A stretch of DNA of 64,000 nucleotides from UBA6136 sp964386975 (GCA_964386975.1 CAYLUS010000005.1:10033-74032); one strand, 5' to 3'. Counted from the stretch's first letter, positions 17,740-27,572 are shown. Notes: generated from the sequence alone by a model not told the origin. Made by a program: numbers and translations.

Positions 17740-18494
17740 CGGGTCTTTTTGCCGCGCACTGAGGCGACTTTCTTCTGAATCTTGGGGCCTTTGGCGCTGG
17801 AATGCCGCTGTGTGCCGCGCTTCTTTTTCTTGTGCAGGTGCTTGGTCCCTCGCTGCCGACGATCCTGCTCAATCAGTTGACGCAGGGAAACGCCCTGGCC
17901 GCTGCAGTAGACATATCCGTCCACCAGACAGAAACCGCAACGCGGCCCGCCACCGGCAGACTTTTGCGGCTGTACCGGGGTTTCAACCGCCGCCGACTTC
18001 CGAGACCGGACTCCTGCCTTGATTTTGGTCTTGTGACTTGCACTTTTCCGCGGTCTTCGAACGACATCATGCGCCCCCTCCGCGCCCACAGTTCTGAATT
18101 GGCTGGGTTCCTGATGGCTTGGCGCCGTGTATCTCGGCCTTGCGGTCTCCGGTTCGATGGGCGCCCGCCGGGATTTAGGCGGCACGGCCGGTGGGTACCG
18201 GTATCCAGGGTCTGGATCCAGATAGCGGCTGCGGCTGCCTGAGGTCGATGAAGTGGGTGCTGAGGGTGTGTGAGACCGTAACAACTCAAGGCGCTGCGAA
18301 CGCTCATAGGCATCCGTACCTGACCCGCTTGAATCATCGTCTCCGCTGGCCGCGAGCACCGACTGGGTGAGCGCCAGAAGCAGCATGCCAAGGAGCAGAG
18401 AGACTGAATGCGCGGTCCGGTCACGCAGGGAGAAGGGAGGGATGGTAGATCCCCCGCGGGGTGCCTTGCTGTTCAGGAGGTGCCTATTGACCAC
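17727..18494 (-). CDS. Exported protein of unknown function with a strongly basic C-terminus (last gene of the T6SS operon)
   Basis: 255 residues from a GTG at 18494 that overlaps the stop of the gene upstream. A hydrophobic segment with an Ala-x-Ala-like site (residues about 30-48, SVSLLLGMLLLALTQSVLA) suggests export or an anchor. A Ser/Pro/Arg-rich middle is followed by a small Cys cluster (RCGFCLVDGYVYCSG) and a tail dominated by Lys and Arg (HLHKKKKRGTQ). I recognise no family. The tail could bind peptidoglycan, LPS or nucleic acid. Last minus-strand gene of the T6SS run, tightly coupled to its neighbour. Confidence 0.5.
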   Translation of the reverse strand: MVNRHLLNSKAPRGGSTIPPFSLRDRTAHSVSLLLGMLLLALTQSVLAASGDDDSSGSGTDAYERSQRLELLRSHTPSAPTSSTSGSRSRYLDPDPGYRYPPAVPPKSRRAPIEPETARPRYTAPSHQEPSQFRTVGAEGAHDVVRRPRKSASHKTKIKAGVRSRKSAAVETPVQPQKSAGGGPRCGFCLVDGYVYCSGQGVSLRQLIEQDRRQRGTKHLHKKKKRGTQRHSSAKGPKIQKKVASVRGKKTRQRR

Positions 18495-19047
18495 GGGTCA
18501 CCCGGGTGTCGTTTGCATCAGGCGCGGCCACATTCCCCAGAGGTTCGCCATGTTCGGACAGGAGACCCCATTTCTGTTCATCGAGCGCGGTGGTTTTGCT
18601 GGTATCGCGAACCTGCTCGTCATGGACCTGCTTCAAACGGGTGTGCCAAGGCAGGCCCGAACCGCTTCTGTGCTCCTTGCTCAGCTCCTTGAACTGAAGC
18701 CCGTATTCATTCTCGGCCGCGGTCAAGTGCGAGGTCCTGAATTCGGTCTCGATCGGGGGTGCTTCACGCTCGGGTATCGGTGCTTCGCGCTTGGGTTCAG
18801 GTTCGCCATCGGCAACCCCTGATTCCGTGCGATCCGCTGCAGCCAATGGCATGACAGAGGATGCCGAATGTCCCCTGAACCACCAGGTTCGGACATCCTG
18901 AGAGGGGTCAATGTCCGCTTCATCGTCCCATTCCTCATCGGCCTCCCGGCGTCGAAGCCACCATTGAAAAAGCGCGATTCCGATGACAATCCCGCCCACC
19001 GTGCCGACGATCAGGGCAAACACCGGCGACTGGTAAGCACTTGTCAT
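18484..19047 (-). CDS. Single-pass membrane protein of unknown function in the T6SS operon
   Basis: 187 residues. One N-terminal membrane segment (FALIVGTVGGIVIGIALFQW), followed by a long hydrophilic, acidic and Pro/Glu-rich domain (REAPIPEREAPPIETEF). It starts 5 bases after the tssJ stop and overlaps the next gene, so it is clearly in the operon. It does not match TssL, TagL or Fha by motif. By position and topology it may be an accessory of the TssJLM envelope complex; this is inference. Confidence 0.5.
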   Translation of the reverse strand: MTSAYQSPVFALIVGTVGGIVIGIALFQWWLRRREADEEWDDEADIDPSQDVRTWWFRGHSASSVMPLAAADRTESGVADGEPEPKREAPIPEREAPPIETEFRTSHLTAAENEYGLQFKELSKEHRSGSGLPWHTRLKQVHDEQVRDTSKTTALDEQKWGLLSEHGEPLGNVAAPDANDTRVTRGQ

Positions 19048-19052
19048 TCGCT

Positions 19053-19502
19053 TCAGTAGGTAAGGCGGCTGAAGATATTGGGCGCATCACCCACCTTGAC
19101 GGTGTTATGCGAGGGCAGTTCGATGCCGTACTTGGTATCCAGCGGGGTTTGGAGGAGGGTTTTCCAGAATGGTCCCGGATCGGTGAACATGAAATACACC
19201 GCAACCGGCCCTTTGGCTGGCCCCGTGAGCTCGATTTCCTTTTTTTCTCCGGGGATGATCGGATGGACGCCCAGCAGGGTCGGATCTTCTGTCAAAGGAA
19301 ACACCTTGGCCGCAACCATGGCATAGGTTTCATCGATGAACTGCTTCTCATTGACGCTACGCACCACCATATAGACCAGGTGGCCATCGTTGGCCTCGAA
19401 ACTCGGATTAACATAAAAGGCCAGAGGGGGAGGGGGGTCCGGGGTGTTGGAGCACCCTGCCAGCAAGACGAGCAGGAGAGAAGTGGTACGTATCAAATCC
19501 AT
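19053..19502 (-). CDS. tssJ: T6SS outer-membrane lipoprotein TssJ
   Basis: 149 residues. A short signal peptide ends in the lipobox LLAGC with the lipidated cysteine at residue 17, then a Pro-rich linker and a beta-rich domain (AFYVNPSFEAN, HLVYMVVRSVNEKQF). TssJ anchors the T6SS membrane complex to the outer membrane and binds the periplasmic part of TssM, encoded just upstream 32 bases away. Length and gene order (tssM-tssJ) support the call; sequence conservation in TssJ is always low. Confidence 0.78.
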   Translation of the reverse strand: MDLIRTTSLLLVLLAGCSNTPDPPPPLAFYVNPSFEANDGHLVYMVVRSVNEKQFIDETYAMVAAKVFPLTEDPTLLGVHPIIPGEKKEIELTGPAKGPVAVYFMFTDPGPFWKTLLQTPLDTKYGIELPSHNTVKVGDAPNIFSRLTY

Positions 19503-19534
19503 GACAGCATCTTTGCACAGCCTCTGGGCGTTGG

Positions 19535-22500
19535 CTAGCGGTTCTTGATCGCGCTGAAGAACTCAAAGGGGTCTCGCCGAAACGCAAAACCCGCATTCAA
19601 TTTCTCATTGGGATTGTCCAGCAAGGAGACACTCCATCGGTAGGACAGTCCCGCCCGGTTGGCTTGTGCCAGCAATTTAAGGAGCGGCCATCTCGAATCG
19701 GAGACCTCAAGGCTCGCATATTTCTTGGCTTTTTCATCAATGCTTTCAAATTCGATACCGACATTGGCCGTCCCCTTCGGCCACCACTCCATTGAAATAT
19801 CCTGCCAGATGGACTTTTGGTTGAATCCCAGCGCTGAGGCATTACCCGAGCGGAGATAGACCAGGGAGGGTCGGATGGTCTGGTCATTGGCATTGGCCAT
19901 GGGCTTGATTTCAGGAATCATGTCGACCTTGACCTTGAAATTCATGGGCTTGGGCAGTCCCTCCTTATCCCACAACTCAAGGGTCAGATCAGAGACCGCA
20001 TTGAGTCGGTCATCCATGTTGTCGGGCAATCGAAAAGCCCGAGCAACCTCCGGGCGAACGGACCATTTGCCGTCTTGAATGACAAACAGCACGCCGAAAA
20101 TGCGCCGGATTTCAAGCCAGAAACTGCCGTTGACCGGATGGAAGATGGCATTGAGCGCTTCAGGCGCCAACTCCGGCGCCGTGCCTCCCCGCGTCGAATC
20201 GAATGGAAATTGCGAGAGCAGCGGGAGCACCTGTTGATCCCACAGCTGCGCCCATTGACGGGAGACGATCCGGTCCACATCGTTGCGGCCCATTTCGCGG
20301 ACTTTCAGCATGGGGGCAAGAAAAGGGCCGCGCCAGGATTCCGGGATGCTGAGGTCCCGTAACCAACCCTCGGTCAGCCGCAGAGGCGAGCCATCTGCAC
20401 CGGTCAGCATATCGAAAGACACCCGCCCCAATGGCGTGAGAATGCTCTTTAAACCTTGGGAGGCTTGTGCCTGCTTGTCACTGATCGGGATGGGTGGTGG
20501 TTCATCGCTGATCAGCGCATCATAAAGGCCGGCGACAATGCCAAGGTAACGGGCAAGTTCTGGATACGTGCCCGCTTGCTCCGCCATCAATTTCTTGAGG
20601 AAGACAAAATCCTCAAGGCGGTCACGCATCGGCTGGTAGTTCGGACTTTGCGGTAAGTCCAGCAGCACATTTTCCTTGACGCGTACGAGGTTTTGCACAA
20701 ATGCAGAGCCGGGTCTTTGCAATTCCTTGAGGTAGGTAATCAGCTGATCCGGATTTTCAATGCGAATGATGATGCTTCTGAAAAATCCCCAATAGGCATT
20801 GGCATAGTGACCCGCATAAGCCGACAGATTGCGGACAAAAAAATCAAGAAAACGCTGCCGATCCTCCGGTTGCAGCGGGATGATATCGATCAGGCTGCTC
20901 ATGCTCTCGATTGCGGGCTTGACGTTTTCCTCATAGCCCTCACGCGTGAGCCGAAGGTCCACTTGGGCATTGTTGATGAGTACCCCGGACTCATCGGTGC
21001 TATAGCCAAGCGCTACCCGGGCGACATGGTCCCGGGGTTCAAAGAAGATCCATCCTGGTGTTGAAACCGACTGCAAATAATAGGCATTGAGGAGTTCGTA
21101 GATTTTCGATCGAAGCGTCAGCGTCAACCACTTGTCGGTATCGAACTGAAAAAGTTCATTGGCCAACTGAACGTCAATGACGCCCATCTTGTTGGCGGCA
21201 ATGAGTTTCTTGTTGTCCTCGATGGTTTCCTGGATTCTTTTCAGGAGGAGATTGAAGTTCTTGGGCACATCACTGGCCTCAACCTCCGTGGTGACGAGGA
21301 GTTGCAAGGCCTCCCTGACCAGGGCCGAGCGAATTTGTGACTCCAAGGGGAACCGCTCCCACTCATGGATGGTCTCCGGTGAGACATGCCCATGCTGCGT
21401 CAGCCACTGGCGCTTTTCATCAAAATACGGGATTGCATGTTGTCGCTCGATTCGGGTCAGCAGAACGCGGGCAACGGACTTGAGATTTTCGAGCTTTTCG
21501 GGATCGATGTAGGGGTCATCGGCCATGTCATCCAACGAACTCAGCATCTGAGTGATTCTGAGGCTGTAGCCGGTTGCGTTGATCGCAGAAACTATGCCGT
21601 AGGGTTTGCTTTCAAGCTCGACCAGATCCGAGGCATTGGGGTCATTATTAAATGCGATGTAGTCAGTGACGACTTCTTGGGGCAACGACTGGGTTTCATT
21701 CGGGTCCGGATCGAGATCATCGACATAAAATTGACCCAGTTCGTTTTGAGTGCTTGCGTGCAGGATCGCCAGCAGGTTGATGGTTCGGGAATAAACGCGG
21801 TCTTGATGCTGGGCCAGGTTGAGCCGGGGCAAAAGGTAAGAGGTGCGGATCGTCTTGGCAATTTCACGGCGAATCCGGTTGGCCTGCTCGGGGTAAAATT
21901 TGAAATGCTGGTCGCCAATGTCACGCCGCATGAGATTTTCAGTGCGTAAGGTCAGATACAGCCGTTTGAAGGTCGGGTGAATGATCTCTGCGTAACTGTT
22001 GAGCGTGATGGCGGGCATCTCGTTGATGAGTTCTGCAGCCCGAATGAGCGTCGTGCGCTCACTCCAGAAGGAGAAGCCCTGATAGAGGGTCGCCACAAGG
22101 GCAATGGAGGCTGCAATCCGAAGGTGTGATCCATTCAGCCGATCAAGCAGGCGCTCTTTGACCGCTTCCTGAATGAACGGATTGTTGGTGGTCAACTGAT
22201 GTTGGCTTTCGCCCGCGACATTGGAGATCAGACAGACTTTCCGAAGATCGGAGGTGGTCATGCTGTTTTGCGTCAGGGCCAAGTGCATCAGGCCCTGAAG
22301 CGTTGCCAGTATCTCCTTGATGCTGGACATGAAATTGAGAATCTCAACGAACGAGCGGGTGTCGCAGTGGAGCAGCGGACTGGCCGAGTATTGGGCGTAG
22401 TAGTCCAGCCCCTGGGAGAAATTGGCTATGGGATCTGACGCGGTGAGCCTCACACTCAAGTCAAAATTGTTTTCGTCAACAAACGCCAGCAAGCTTCTGA

Positions 22501-23158
22501 AGCCATGGATGCGGTCCATATGCGTCAGCACCAGGCTGTAGGGGACCGGCCGCTGATTTAATTCACCAAACAGGGCTAACTTTCCGACCAGCGCCTGGGC
22601 CACCAAATTCTGTTGTTGCTCATTGCCATGCATCATTTCGTATGCATCGATGGTGAGCACCAGATGGGTATTGCTGGGCAAACGCTTCCAGAGCCTTAGG
22701 AGCGCGTTGGCATGGTCGGGCGTATTGGCATGGAGGAAACTGGCCGAGAGTTCCAGAATGATGCTCTCGTTGCCGAGATAGATGCGAATGTAGTCGGCAT
22801 CGACGATGCTTGGGTGGTAGCGGTTGGCCTGGATGTCGAGCGCTGCACAGCAACGGATCAGCTCTGATTTGCCGCTGCGATCATCCCCCAAGACCACATA
22901 AACCGGGTATCGCCGGATCTGCCAGCGCAACGCCACCGGAACCCGCCGCCAGAAATGCACCCAAATCCGGGTTAAGGCATCAGGTTCAATTTCAGGCTCG
23001 CGGCGGAAAGCCTCCCACCATGCAAACAGGCTCTCGCGGTAGCGCTTCCATACCCACCAGGCCAACGCAGCAAAGAGAAGCAGGGCCAAAAGCCCAATCA
23101 GGATGGCAACCCAGTGCAACTTGAGCCACGGCAATAAAGAGGCAAGGGCAGTTTTCAC
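19535..23158 (-). CDS. tssM: T6SS inner-membrane protein TssM (IcmF family)
   Basis: 1207 residues from a GTG at 23158 with an AGGA site upstream. Two N-terminal membrane segments in one hydrophobic region (VAILIGLLALLLFAALAWWV), a cytoplasmic NTPase-like domain with Walker A GDDRSGKSE, a third membrane segment near residue 350 (RIAASIALVATLYQGFSFW), and a long periplasmic domain ending in an IcmF C-terminal beta region. TssM forms the trans-envelope channel with TssL and TssJ. The Walker A is intact, so nucleotide binding is possible. Upstream is clpV, separated by a hairpin-bearing gap of 166 bases. Confidence 0.92.
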   Translation of the reverse strand: MKTALASLLPWLKLHWVAILIGLLALLLFAALAWWVWKRYRESLFAWWEAFRREPEIEPDALTRIWVHFWRRVPVALRWQIRRYPVYVVLGDDRSGKSELIRCCAALDIQANRYHPSIVDADYIRIYLGNESIILELSASFLHANTPDHANALLRLWKRLPSNTHLVLTIDAYEMMHGNEQQQNLVAQALVGKLALFGELNQRPVPYSLVLTHMDRIHGFRSLLAFVDENNFDLSVRLTASDPIANFSQGLDYYAQYSASPLLHCDTRSFVEILNFMSSIKEILATLQGLMHLALTQNSMTTSDLRKVCLISNVAGESQHQLTTNNPFIQEAVKERLLDRLNGSHLRIAASIALVATLYQGFSFWSERTTLIRAAELINEMPAITLNSYAEIIHPTFKRLYLTLRTENLMRRDIGDQHFKFYPEQANRIRREIAKTIRTSYLLPRLNLAQHQDRVYSRTINLLAILHASTQNELGQFYVDDLDPDPNETQSLPQEVVTDYIAFNNDPNASDLVELESKPYGIVSAINATGYSLRITQMLSSLDDMADDPYIDPEKLENLKSVARVLLTRIERQHAIPYFDEKRQWLTQHGHVSPETIHEWERFPLESQIRSALVREALQLLVTTEVEASDVPKNFNLLLKRIQETIEDNKKLIAANKMGVIDVQLANELFQFDTDKWLTLTLRSKIYELLNAYYLQSVSTPGWIFFEPRDHVARVALGYSTDESGVLINNAQVDLRLTREGYEENVKPAIESMSSLIDIIPLQPEDRQRFLDFFVRNLSAYAGHYANAYWGFFRSIIIRIENPDQLITYLKELQRPGSAFVQNLVRVKENVLLDLPQSPNYQPMRDRLEDFVFLKKLMAEQAGTYPELARYLGIVAGLYDALISDEPPPIPISDKQAQASQGLKSILTPLGRVSFDMLTGADGSPLRLTEGWLRDLSIPESWRGPFLAPMLKVREMGRNDVDRIVSRQWAQLWDQQVLPLLSQFPFDSTRGGTAPELAPEALNAIFHPVNGSFWLEIRRIFGVLFVIQDGKWSVRPEVARAFRLPDNMDDRLNAVSDLTLELWDKEGLPKPMNFKVKVDMIPEIKPMANANDQTIRPSLVYLRSGNASALGFNQKSIWQDISMEWWPKGTANVGIEFESIDEKAKKYASLEVSDSRWPLLKLLAQANRAGLSYRWSVSLLDNPNEKLNAGFAFRRDPFEFFSAIKNR

Positions 23159-23257
23159 GGAGCATTCCTGATAACAGGCAGAGGGTTGTCCCTCGTCAAA
23201 ATAAGAAAGGACACCCGGGATGGTGCCAAACGTTTATCGATCATTTGTGTAAGACGG

Positions 23258-23276
23258 CCCGGTGCGAGACACCGGG
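23258..23276 (-). terminator. Hairpin between clpV and tssM
   Basis: A perfect 7-bp GC-rich stem (CCCGGTG with CACCGGG, loop CGAGA) lies in the gap between clpV and tssM. No T-run follows on the minus strand. It may be a processing or partial-termination site lowering tssM and tssJ relative to the upstream genes. Confidence 0.3.
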
Positions 23277-23324
23277 GCGCTGAATACCTGCGTAATTGTA
23301 CCGATTCAAACCGCCGCGGGTTGT

Positions 23325-25886
23325 TTAATTGAACGCCAGTTCCTCGCGGGTCGCGTCGTAATCAACCGTAATCGTCTGGCCCGCCTCGATTTCAGTTCGC
23401 AAGAACATGTCCGAGAGCGGATCTTGAACGCGTGACTGGATCACCCGCTTGAGCGGCCGAGCCCCGTAGAGGGGATTGAACCCCCAGATGGCCAACTGGT
23501 CCCGTGCGGCCTCAGTGAACACCAGGCTCACTTCGCGTTCCTTGAGTTTTCGGATGAGGCGCTGCAACTGGATATCGACGATGGGACGCATCGTTTCCTG
23601 CGTCAACTGGTTGAAGATCAGCACATCATCCAAACGGTTGATGAACTCGGGACGGAAATGGGCTCGCACTTCGTCCATGATTTTCCCTCGCATTTCACGG
23701 GCGTCCTCCTCATTCTCAACCGGTTCAATAAATTGAGAGCCGAGATTGGACGTCAGGATGATCAAGGTGTTGTTGAAATTGACCGTGTGACCCTGCGAGT
23801 CGGTCAGGCGGCCTTCGTCCAGCATTTGCAGGAACAGATTGAAGACGTCCCCATGGGCTTTTTCTACTTCGTCGAATAACAAGACGCTGTAGGGTTTTTG
23901 ACGGACGCGATTGGTGAGCACACCGCCCTCCTCGAAGCCGACGTAGCCGGGGGGGGCGCCGGTCAGACGGGAGACCGTGTGCTTTTCCATGTATTCGCTC
24001 ATATCAAAGCGCAGGATCGCCGCCTCGTCAGCAAACAAGAACTCGGCCAGCCCTTTGGCCAGCTCGGTTTTACCTACACCACTTGGGCCGAGCATCAGGA
24101 AGGAACCCATGGGGCGTTTTTCATCCTGAAGATCTGCCTTGGCGCGACGGACCGCCTTGGCAATGGCGCTGATTGCCGTTTCCTGCCCTACGACACGCTG
24201 ACTCAAGGATTCATCCAGGTTGAGGAGCCGGCTCTTTTCGCTATCGAGCAACTTGCTGACCGGAATACCGGTCACACGGCCGACGGTTTCCGCGATGTCC
24301 TCGGCCGTCACTCGATTGGCTTTCTTCTGTACTTCAAGCGCCTCAGTGCCTCCCGATGCCCCAAGAATCTTCTCGGCGTTGGGTATGATCTTGTGTTCAA
24401 GCTCGGCGACTCGGGCAAAATCCTCGGCTTCGATTTTTGCCTCGAGCTCCTCGCGCGCGGACTCAAGGGTTTCAAAGGCTGTGCGGATTTCCTCCATGCT
24501 TTTTTGGTTCTTTTGCCAAATCTCAAGGAGCCCATCGGCTTCTGCACGCAATTCCCCAAGTCGCTCCAACAGTTCCGCAGAACGTTGCGGATTCTCCTTG
24601 TGAATGGCGCGCTGCTCGATTTCAAGTTTACGGATTTCCTGATCGATGGCCTGCAGGTTCTCAGGCTTTGAGGAGAGCCGGATCCGGACCGTGGCGGCAG
24701 TCTGATCCATGAGATCAATCGCCTTGTCTGGCAAGAAACGCTCCGTGATATAGCGTTTGGATAGGTTGACTGCCGCCTGCAGGGCCTCATCCTCGATCAG
24801 GACGCCATGATGTCGTTCGTACTTTTCCTCGATCCCACGCAGAATGGTGATCGTTTCTTCCATGCTTGGCTCCGGAATTTCGACCTTCTGGAAGCGGCGC
24901 ATGATGGCCTCGTCCTTCTCGAAGTATTTCCTGAATTCGGCAAAGGTGGTTGCACCAATCACTGTCAATTCACCGCGCGAGAGAGCCGGTTTGAGAAGGT
25001 TGGCCGCATCCATGGAGCCTTCCGCCTTCCCGGCACCGAGCATCGTGTGGATCTCATCGATGAACAAGATGGCCTTGGGGAGCGAGGCGATTTCTTCAAT
25101 CAGACCTTTGAGGCGTTCTTCAAACTCGCCCCGATACTTCGCCCCGGCGATGAGTTGACCCATGTCGAGCGAAAGGATCTGGCTGCCACGCAGCGTATCA
25201 GGGACCAGATTGCCCGCCACATGTTGCGCCAGACCTTCAACCACTGCGGTCTTGCCAACACCAGGATCACCCAGCAGGATGGGGTTGTTCTTGATCCGAC
25301 GACACAGGATCTGGGTGGTCAGCCGTACTTCCTCGTCGCGGCCAATCACCGGATCCAGATGGCCTTCAATGGCGGCTTGGGTCAAATTGCGGGTGTACTT
25401 CTCGATCAGGCTACCATCCTCGTCCGGGCTGGATCCCGAAGCGCTCAACACCTTGCGCTTTTCATCCTGACTGCTTGCCGAGATGGCCGCTTGCAGGGAG
25501 GCTTCGGAAGCACCGGCCTCCGTCAGGCATTTCATCGTCTCTTCACGCTCTGCAAGGGCCAGCAGCAGGTGCGAAAGCATGATCTTTGACTTTTGATGCT
25601 CACTGGCCAGATCCTCGGCGCGAATCAGAAGCGATTCAAGATCGCGACTAACCGGGGTATGTTGCTCATCGCGCAGCGCCTTTTGAACCTCGGCAAGCCG
25701 AATTTCGAGTTTCATTGCCAGCTTGTCAGTCTCGATCTCGGCAGACTGCAGCAACTTGGCATGGTCAGTCTGAAAGGCCAGCAGGAGATGCCAGGGCGTC
25801 ACGAATGCATGATTTTTACGTACCGCGATCCGACAGGCCTTTTCGATCAAGGTCTGAGCCGCAGGAGAAAATTTTTCAATGATCAT
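23325..25886 (-). CDS. clpV: T6SS AAA+ disaggregase ClpV (TssH)
   Basis: 853 residues in the ClpB/ClpV plan: Clp N-domain (residues 1-140), first AAA module with Walker A GDPGVGKT at 206-213 and Walker B ILFIDEIHT, a coiled-coil middle domain (about 405-510), and a second AAA module with Walker A GPSGVGKT at 600-607. ClpV unfolds contracted TssBC sheaths for reuse. The motifs alone would also fit housekeeping ClpB; I call ClpV because it lies inside the T6SS operon. Its ATG overlaps the stop of the preceding gene (ATGA), implying coupled translation. Confidence 0.9.
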   Translation of the reverse strand: MIIEKFSPAAQTLIEKACRIAVRKNHAFVTPWHLLLAFQTDHAKLLQSAEIETDKLAMKLEIRLAEVQKALRDEQHTPVSRDLESLLIRAEDLASEHQKSKIMLSHLLLALAEREETMKCLTEAGASEASLQAAISASSQDEKRKVLSASGSSPDEDGSLIEKYTRNLTQAAIEGHLDPVIGRDEEVRLTTQILCRRIKNNPILLGDPGVGKTAVVEGLAQHVAGNLVPDTLRGSQILSLDMGQLIAGAKYRGEFEERLKGLIEEIASLPKAILFIDEIHTMLGAGKAEGSMDAANLLKPALSRGELTVIGATTFAEFRKYFEKDEAIMRRFQKVEIPEPSMEETITILRGIEEKYERHHGVLIEDEALQAAVNLSKRYITERFLPDKAIDLMDQTAATVRIRLSSKPENLQAIDQEIRKLEIEQRAIHKENPQRSAELLERLGELRAEADGLLEIWQKNQKSMEEIRTAFETLESAREELEAKIEAEDFARVAELEHKIIPNAEKILGASGGTEALEVQKKANRVTAEDIAETVGRVTGIPVSKLLDSEKSRLLNLDESLSQRVVGQETAISAIAKAVRRAKADLQDEKRPMGSFLMLGPSGVGKTELAKGLAEFLFADEAAILRFDMSEYMEKHTVSRLTGAPPGYVGFEEGGVLTNRVRQKPYSVLLFDEVEKAHGDVFNLFLQMLDEGRLTDSQGHTVNFNNTLIILTSNLGSQFIEPVENEEDAREMRGKIMDEVRAHFRPEFINRLDDVLIFNQLTQETMRPIVDIQLQRLIRKLKEREVSLVFTEAARDQLAIWGFNPLYGARPLKRVIQSRVQDPLSDMFLRTEIEAGQTITVDYDATREELAFN

Positions 25887-27565
25887 GAGTCACCTTTTTG
25901 CACGAGCGATGAAGTGGAGGTTGGGTTGTTGAGGGCATTGATCAGCTCAAGCTTGTACCGGCTGAGGGCCTGATAGAGCGGATGGGCTTGTCGCCTGAGC
26001 AGTTCGCCATTGAGGTACTGGCGTTGAATCCAAGGCGCATCCAAATCGCCTTCTTCTGTGAACCGGGGCATCATGTTCAAGCGGCAGATGGCATCCGGCA
26101 GCGCATTGAGTCCGACCTCCCGTTCAAGGACAGTCTGAAGTGCCTCGGGCGAACGCGGATCCATGAAGCACAGCAAAACATAGCGGACCGGGCGATCGCT
26201 GTCAGATGCCGCCTCTTCCTCGACAACGATCTGCCAGGTGCCTTCCATTGAGAGCGCCTGTATGGCTTGCGCGGTCGGGTAGACCCCGCGTGAACAGCCC
26301 CTGGGATAGGTCCCAACGACGCGGAGTGCCTGATCACTCATACGGGTGATCATCAAAGGCGTCGCCTGAATCACCGGATCATCCTTGGGGCCTGTCAGCT
26401 GACAATAGCGCCCAAACCCCAATTTTGCTTCGCTTTCAGGCGCCATCAAGTCACCAAGATGCCAGGGAACCCCGCTTGCGGGAAACACATCGAGATCGAT
26501 GGGGGTGTTGGTCCAAGGGGTGCCCAGCACCACGGTCCCGCTTTGCAGTGACCAATGGAGAACCGCACTCGGAAGACCTTGAAGCTTGAGGGCCTCGACG
26601 GCGGCAACCCAGCGATTGATCATTGGAACCTCAAGGGCTTCCCGATACCAGCGGCCCCATTGAGGCGCCGTATCCACTGGACGCGCGGCAAGCGCCTCAG
26701 CAATTTCCAAGGGGAGGCTTACGACCGTCAAGGGGTCTTCCATGAGGGTTCGACGAAGTTCATCGGTCGCTTCGGCATCAAGACTCATGAAGGTGGCACC
26801 GGCAAACAGCACGACCAGTTCGATGAAGGGCACGAGTCGATGACAAGAACGGATGGTCGCCAGGGTATCGCCGCGCCGAAGCCCGAGGACCAGCGCACTG
26901 TCTCTTAATAGCGCGTTAAAAAGGCTCCCGGCCGCCACATCCAGGATCCCTTCAGGTCCCGGGTGATAGGGGTCTATCCAGCGAAAGGCAATGGCGCTCG
27001 GCGTCAGCTTGACACTGTCGATGGGCCGAAGGATGGAGCCATTGACAGGCAAAAGGCACCGTGATTTCCAGTCTTCCGGCAGCCATTGCAACAAGTCACG
27101 GTCCGCATCTACCCAGTCCGGATTGACCCACTCAAGCTCCATCCTGAGACGGGTAGGCCCCTCAGGAATGAGGATCGTCGGTGCCAGACCGGCGCGAAGA
27201 GCGGCCAGCATTCCGACCAGACGATCGAGTGGATCGCGTGTTGCTATCACGATGGATTGCTGCGGCTCGATCGGGTAACGCGCAAATGCCGTCTGCTGAG
27301 CCAAGACCCGTTCATGGAGGTCCTGATAGGTCAGGTGGACCCATTTGCCCCCGAGATGAAAGGACAGGGCCGTAAATGCATCCGAGACATGACGGCCGAC
27401 GAGATCCCCGTAAAGATCAAGATCCCGATCAGGGATCGACTGGCAGTTAAAGCCAATGCCTGAGCGCCACCAGTTAAACAGCGACATGTCATCGATCGCG
27501 CAATCCGGCTGGAGTTGCCACGGCACCGGGATACCGACGATTTCCGTTTCCAAGGGTGCATCCAT
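25883..27565 (-). CDS. T6SS-operon protein resembling a degenerate adenylate-forming (AMP-binding) enzyme
   Basis: 560 residues from the ATG at 27565, just after the PAAR stop. The layout follows acyl-CoA synthetase/NRPS A-domain enzymes: an early WVHLTYQDLHERVLAQQ stretch, then SIVIATRDPLDRLVGMLAAL and RAGLAPTILIPEGP, a middle part like the GATFMSL region, and a small C-terminal domain. The catalytic hallmarks are missing. There is no Ser/Thr-Gly-rich P-loop; SAIAFRWIDPYHPGPEG stands in its place. The C-terminal segment expected to carry the GK-x-D lysine reads EEGDLDAPWIQRQYL. I infer a non-enzymatic, structural or nucleotide-sensing role in the T6SS. It shares ATGA with clpV. A TTG at 27607 would overlap PAAR. 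Confidence 0.6.
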   Translation of the reverse strand: MDAPLETEIVGIPVPWQLQPDCAIDDMSLFNWWRSGIGFNCQSIPDRDLDLYGDLVGRHVSDAFTALSFHLGGKWVHLTYQDLHERVLAQQTAFARYPIEPQQSIVIATRDPLDRLVGMLAALRAGLAPTILIPEGPTRLRMELEWVNPDWVDADRDLLQWLPEDWKSRCLLPVNGSILRPIDSVKLTPSAIAFRWIDPYHPGPEGILDVAAGSLFNALLRDSALVLGLRRGDTLATIRSCHRLVPFIELVVLFAGATFMSLDAEATDELRRTLMEDPLTVVSLPLEIAEALAARPVDTAPQWGRWYREALEVPMINRWVAAVEALKLQGLPSAVLHWSLQSGTVVLGTPWTNTPIDLDVFPASGVPWHLGDLMAPESEAKLGFGRYCQLTGPKDDPVIQATPLMITRMSDQALRVVGTYPRGCSRGVYPTAQAIQALSMEGTWQIVVEEEAASDSDRPVRYVLLCFMDPRSPEALQTVLEREVGLNALPDAICRLNMMPRFTEEGDLDAPWIQRQYLNGELLRRQAHPLYQALSRYKLELINALNNPTSTSSLVQKGDS

Positions 27566-27572
27566 GAGGGGA

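Noticed and set aside
23325..25886. Calling the AAA+ protein housekeeping ClpB
   Set aside because: Motifs fit both, but it sits within the T6SS operon and is translationally coupled to a T6SS gene, so ClpV is preferred.
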